From Acidimicrobiia bacterium (GTDB lineage: Bacteria; Actinomycetota; Acidimicrobiia; Spongiisociales; JAENVV01), in NCBI GenBank assembly GCA_016650365.1, contig JAENVV010000253.1, positions 1 to 36,028 of the forward strand: a DNA stretch of 36,028 nt, written 5' to 3'. The notes beneath the pieces are model-generated. The model saw only the letters and a program-made list of their open reading frames with translations. It was not told the DNA's origin and searched no databases. The position numbers and the translations under genes were made by a program. Below, in pieces: positions 33,280 through 36,028 of this stretch (the first letter of the stretch is position 1; each line of letters begins with the position of its first letter).

Positions 33280-33381
33280 CAAAGCGGATTCGCTGACGAA
33301 TCTCGTCTTGAGTGACGAAATGACAGTTGGTATCACGTAGTCATCCGGTAGCGGGTGGCTCGCAAGAGCATTGGAAGATGT

Positions 33382-34383
33382 ATGGACATTGTGGAATTCA
33401 CACCGAGCCCTGAACAGTACGCATACACGTTTGGTGGGGTGGCACCCGTCATGCGGATCAAGCCGGGATCCGTGCTCCGTCTCTGGTCGGAGGATGCCTT
33501 CAACCATGCCCTGAAGTCGATTCACGACCTACCCAGCGAGAAGGTTGACCTCCGGTACGTGAACCCGCAGACCGGTCCCTTCTATGTGGAAGGGGCCGAA
33601 CCGGGGGATACGCTCGCCATTCACATCGTCGACCTTGCTCCGGCCCGGAGCTGGGGGGCTTCGGCGACCATTCCATTCTTCGGTGGCCTGACGGGCACAG
33701 ACCGCACGGTCAACCTCCAGGACGGGCTCCCGGAAACGACGTGGATCTATGAAGTCGACACCGCCAACAACACAGTCGGTTTTCAGGCCCGGTTTGGAAC
33801 GTTCGAAGTTCAGCTTCCCATGGCCCCCATGCTCGGTACGGTCGGAGTTGCCCCGTCGGGAGGCGAGGTGCGTTCGTCACTCGTTCCGGAGCGCTTCGGC
33901 GGCAATATGGATTCGCCAGAGGTCCGGGCCGGAACGACGGTGTTTCTTGGTGTCAACCAGGAAGGCGCATTGTTCTCTGTAGGTGACGGCCACTATCGGC
34001 AGGGTGAAGGGGAGGCATGCGGAACTGCGGTCGAGGGAGCGATGAACTCGACGATCATCGTGGAACTCATCAAAGGTCAGGCACCAACCTGGCCCCGGTT
34101 GGAGAATGACGATTACTGGATGGCGGCCGGTTCGTCCCGACCGATGGAAGACTCCTGGCGCATCGCTCAAGTTGAGATGGTGCGGTGGTATCAGGAACTT
34201 TTCGGCCTGCATCAAATGGACGCGTATCAGCTGTTGTCTCAAACCACGGAGGCACCAATCGCGAATGTCGTCGATGCCAACTACACGGTGGTGGTGAAAG
34301 CAGACAAGGCCCCGTTGCCAACGGTCGATGCGTTCGACGGAATGCACGCCGAACTACGTGACCTGGCCCGCCAATTGAAATAG
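33382..34383 (+). CDS. Acetamidase/formamidase-family amidohydrolase
   Basis: The protein has 333 residues from ATG 33382, with GGAAG shortly upstream (the frame opens at 33355). The FmdA/AmdA family hydrolyses short amides to ammonia and the acid. Features: VMRIKPGSVLRLWSEDAFNHAL near the start, NPQTGPFYVEGAEPGDTLAIHIVDL (about 57-80, TGP--V-GAEPGD being the family signature), PMLGTVGVAP, RFGGNMDSPEVRAGTTVFLGVNQEGALFSVGDGHYRQGEGE (about 173-213) and GTAVEGAMNSTI. The metal-binding GDGH with surrounding acidic residues is intact. Cytosolic. Possibly linked to the SDR gene upstream, about 100 bases away. Confidence 0.9.
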   Translation: MDIVEFTPSPEQYAYTFGGVAPVMRIKPGSVLRLWSEDAFNHALKSIHDLPSEKVDLRYVNPQTGPFYVEGAEPGDTLAIHIVDLAPARSWGASATIPFFGGLTGTDRTVNLQDGLPETTWIYEVDTANNTVGFQARFGTFEVQLPMAPMLGTVGVAPSGGEVRSSLVPERFGGNMDSPEVRAGTTVFLGVNQEGALFSVGDGHYRQGEGEACGTAVEGAMNSTIIVELIKGQAPTWPRLENDDYWMAAGSSRPMEDSWRIAQVEMVRWYQELFGLHQMDAYQLLSQTTEAPIANVVDANYTVVVKADKAPLPTVDAFDGMHAELRDLARQLK

Positions 34384-34713
34384 CCGATCTCGCCCACGGC
34401 GGGGCGGGGGATAGCAGAGACGACTATTCGCCGGGCGACTGGCTTGAACCTGACTCGCACAACCTCGGGCCCCGAGCTCCAGGACCACCGCCAACGGATA
34501 CAGCGCGGCGAGCGCCAGAACTGATGACCGGATTCCCTGTCGGGTTCGGTTACGGAACAATACAAGGAACATTGCCAGGCCTGCCACCGCCACGATCACA
34601 TAGGTGATGTGCGCGTCTCGGTGATCAATATGTGCCCACAACGCCAGGGGTTCGGCCATCGAAACGGCCGCAAGCATTGTCGCAGCAACCAGTTTCCGAG
34701 CCGGGTTCTTCAA
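34354..34713 (-). CDS. Small predicted membrane protein
   Basis: About 119 residues if started at TTG 34713, or 107 from ATG 34677. Three hydrophobic segments are apparent (LVAATMLAAVSMAEPLALW, AHITYVIVAVAGLAMFLVLF, SSVLALAALYPLAVVLEL), separated by an Asp/His loop (HIDHRD) and a basic loop (RNRTRQG). The C-terminal 35 residues are basic and of low quality, and overlap the end of the formamidase-family gene by 30 bases in opposite orientation. It directly follows the CoA-transferase remnant in the same frame as the remnant's second part, so its true start is uncertain. No family recognised. Confidence 0.5.
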   Translation of the reverse strand: MKNPARKLVAATMLAAVSMAEPLALWAHIDHRDAHITYVIVAVAGLAMFLVLFRNRTRQGIRSSVLALAALYPLAVVLELGARGCASQVQASRPANSRLCYPPPRRGRDRLFQLAGQVT

Positions 34714-34739
34714 CCCGCTGCCAACTACCGCCGATGCCG

Positions 34740-34985
34740 GCCCCGCGATTACCTGAAGCACCGTGTTGAGCGGACCGTTCGGTACGCCCGCGCCGCCCAG
34801 ACGCTCGAGAGCCTCGGCTGTTGTGAAGTGGCCGATTGCCGCCTCGACTGCTTCATCGACCTCGCTCCGAGCCTCGGTGCACCTTCCGGGGGCTCCAATT
34901 CGATGACATCCGCCCCCATCTCGGCAAGGATCTGGCCTGCGTACGGTCCGGCGAGGACCCGGACCCCGTCGAGCAATCCGCTCAT
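34740..34985 (-). pseudogene. CaiB/BaiF-type CoA-transferase remnant with internal deletion
   Basis: ATG 34985 opens a frame reading MSGLLDGVRVLAGPYAGQ, then ILAEMGADVIELEPPEGAP, the N-terminus of family III CoA-transferases. Within about 40 codons, after a change of frame near 34870, the sequence reads EVDEAVEAAIGHFTTAEALERLGGAGVP, then NGPLNTV, which belongs near the C-terminal end of the same family. About 300 intervening residues, including the catalytic Asp region, are missing, and five residues (DLGR-type) are absent after GVRVL. The ATG overlaps the MmgE/PrpD stop by one base (TGATG), so the intact ancestor was probably coupled to it. A non-functional relic. Confidence 0.7.
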
Positions 34986-36028
34986 CAGCCCACAATCAGA
35001 TCGAGGACGTCTGAGATTGGGCGGTCTGGTTCATCGAGTGAACCGATCAGGCGATCCCCCGAGAGTTGTCGTACCTTGGCCTCGAGTTGCTCGGCAGTCA
35101 TGGGGTGTTGGGGTGACCCACGGGCGGCATCGACCTCTATCGAATCGGATTCCCAGGAAAATACGGCAGCCGACTCGTCGAGTTGATCGTCCAGGCGAAC
35201 GGTGACCTTGCTAGCGAGCTTTCGGGCAGCGCCGTCGACTCCGGCGAAATCCTCAACGTTGGGCGCCCCGTAGAGCAACGCAAAGGCAGTCGTATAGGGG
35301 ATCGAGAACTTGGCCTCAAGGCCTGTGGTGACGTCATCGAGCGGAGCCGCCTGACGGGACCGGGGATGGACCATGACCGTTCCGCCGTCAATTGGATCGA
35401 CAGATCCGGAGGCGGACGCCTGGATCGCGGCTTCGATGGAACTGTGGGTTTGGAGGCAACACGGGAAGGCTTTGATCCAGTTCTCTTCAATAGCTAGATC
35501 GGAGGGAACCGGCTCAGCCCATGGCGCACCGTAGGCGGATTCATAGCCGCGGCGGACGTTGGTGCTGGTCGCCGCCCCGTTGGCGGCTAGCAACGCGGCG
35601 TTGACGCCCTGGGCTGCTGCCATCCCCACCTGGAGGGACTTTCCGTCCGTTCCGAAGGCCGTACGCAGCCCGCCTGCGCCAAGGATGGCCAGAAGCTGAG
35701 CATTGACGGTCTGTGAATCATCGAGCCGTAGAAGATGGGCAGCGGCCGTGGCGGCGCCCACCGTCCCGGTTACGGCGGTGGGGTGCCAGCCGCGTTCGTA
35801 CAGCGTCGGATGTCCCGCCTTTGCCAAAGCAGCCATCGCTTCGAAACCGGCTGCGTATGCGGCCAACACCTGTCCCACAGACCCTCCGACGTGTACTCCG
35901 ACCACGACGGCGGCAGGAGCGGTGGGAGCGGTGATATGTGAGAGTCCGGGGGTATAGGTGTCGTCGAAGTCGAGGACATGGCCGGCCACCCCGAGCCGGG
36001 CTGTGCGCTGCACCAGTCCGCCATCATC
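34985..36028 (-). CDS. MmgE/PrpD-family protein, 5' end outside window
   Basis: 347 codons are visible, open at the right edge; full members have about 450 residues. The family includes 2-methylcitrate dehydratase PrpD, cis-aconitate decarboxylase and iminodisuccinate epimerase. Conserved parts: VLDFDDTYTPGLSHITAPTAPAA near the visible start (the HP/H-motif region), ERGWHPTAVTGTVGAATAAAHLL, AFGTDGKSLQVGMAAAQGV (KxL-GMAA-NG type), the segment EENWIKAFPCCLQTHSSIEAA, and RLDDQLDESAAVF toward the end. An internal GTG at 36013 is not the true start, since the frame and family similarity continue past the edge. Together with the CaiB remnant it suggests a former CoA-dependent acid catabolic operon. 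Confidence 0.85.
   Translation of the reverse strand, partial: DDGGLVQRTARLGVAGHVLDFDDTYTPGLSHITAPTAPAAVVVGVHVGGSVGQVLAAYAAGFEAMAALAKAGHPTLYERGWHPTAVTGTVGAATAAAHLLRLDDSQTVNAQLLAILGAGGLRTAFGTDGKSLQVGMAAAQGVNAALLAANGAATSTNVRRGYESAYGAPWAEPVPSDLAIEENWIKAFPCCLQTHSSIEAAIQASASGSVDPIDGGTVMVHPRSRQAAPLDDVTTGLEAKFSIPYTTAFALLYGAPNVEDFAGVDGAARKLASKVTVRLDDQLDESAAVFSWESDSIEVDAARGSPQHPMTAEQLEAKVRQLSGDRLIGSLDEPDRPISDVLDLIVG

Noticed and set aside
1-36028. CRISPR arrays, tRNA or rRNA genes, insertion sequences, toxin-antitoxin or defence islands
   Set aside because: I looked for regularly spaced repeats, tRNA T-arm patterns, transposase/integrase motifs and paired small genes and found none that hold up.

Overview
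The window comes from a high-GC bacterial chromosome. GTG/TTG starts are frequent, reading frames are dense, and S-layer-homology repeats of the 'F-DD-GS-HEANI … GCNPP … CP--PVTR-QMA-F' type are present. This set, together with the small soluble oxidoreductases and hydrolases, points to an uncultured or marine/soil actinobacterium, perhaps of the Acidimicrobiia. That assignment is an inference from style, not from a marker gene. I see no rRNA, tRNA, CRISPR array, transposase, integrase or phage gene.

Layout. 1-3368 (minus): sulfate activation operon cysD, a cysN-cysC fusion, and a second stand-alone cysC that runs off the window. 3490-7664: a Rieske oxygenase divergent from a GcvT-like folate-dependent demethylase and a PYROXD2/phytoene-desaturase-like flavoprotein. 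Together these look like a catabolic N- or S-demethylation cassette. 7770-10689 (minus): a short-type S-adenosylhomocysteine hydrolase, a small membrane protein, and a secreted protein with three SLH repeats plus GerMN and Gmad2-like domains. 10913-17925 (plus): a LigB/DODA-type dioxygenase behind a palindromic operator-like site, proline iminopeptidase, a frameshifted PhnA-like gene, an isochorismatase-like hydrolase, a VanZ-like gene interrupted by an in-frame stop, a cyclase-family hydrolase followed by a strong terminator, and a GH13 enzyme. 17956-22322: a solute-binding-domain protein, a lipase-like alpha/beta hydrolase, a universal stress protein, a NadR/AAA_28-like NTPase with a damaged P-loop, and a sulfotransferase that would consume the PAPS made by the genes at the left edge.

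22424-28302: a short-chain dehydrogenase, a quinone-reductase-like MDR, a nitroreductase, a dienelactone-hydrolase-like enzyme, a membrane-anchored small protein overlapping a GNAT acetyltransferase, and a tightly linked pair of a TrpF-like barrel and a PfkB kinase. 28422-36028: a Na+/Ca2+ exchanger-type transporter, the remnant of an MDR gene, a four-helix membrane protein, a hypothetical protein with one C-terminal hydrophobic segment, an acyltransferase-3 membrane protein, an SDR, a formamidase/acetamidase-family enzyme, a small membrane protein, a CaiB-type CoA-transferase remnant with its middle deleted, and an MmgE/PrpD-family gene that runs off the right edge.

Two themes stand out. The first is methyl- and sulfur-group chemistry: PAPS synthesis with sulfotransferase, and demethylase genes beside SAH hydrolase. 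The second is an unusual number of broken genes for 36 kb (PhnA-like, VanZ-like, MDR remnant, CaiB remnant). These reflect either genome decay or base-level errors in the assembly. No clear new defence or mobile system was found. The best candidates for unexplored biology are the Rieske/GcvT/flavoprotein cassette, the TrpF-like plus PfkB pair lacking the TrpF catalytic cysteine, and the doubled APS kinase.
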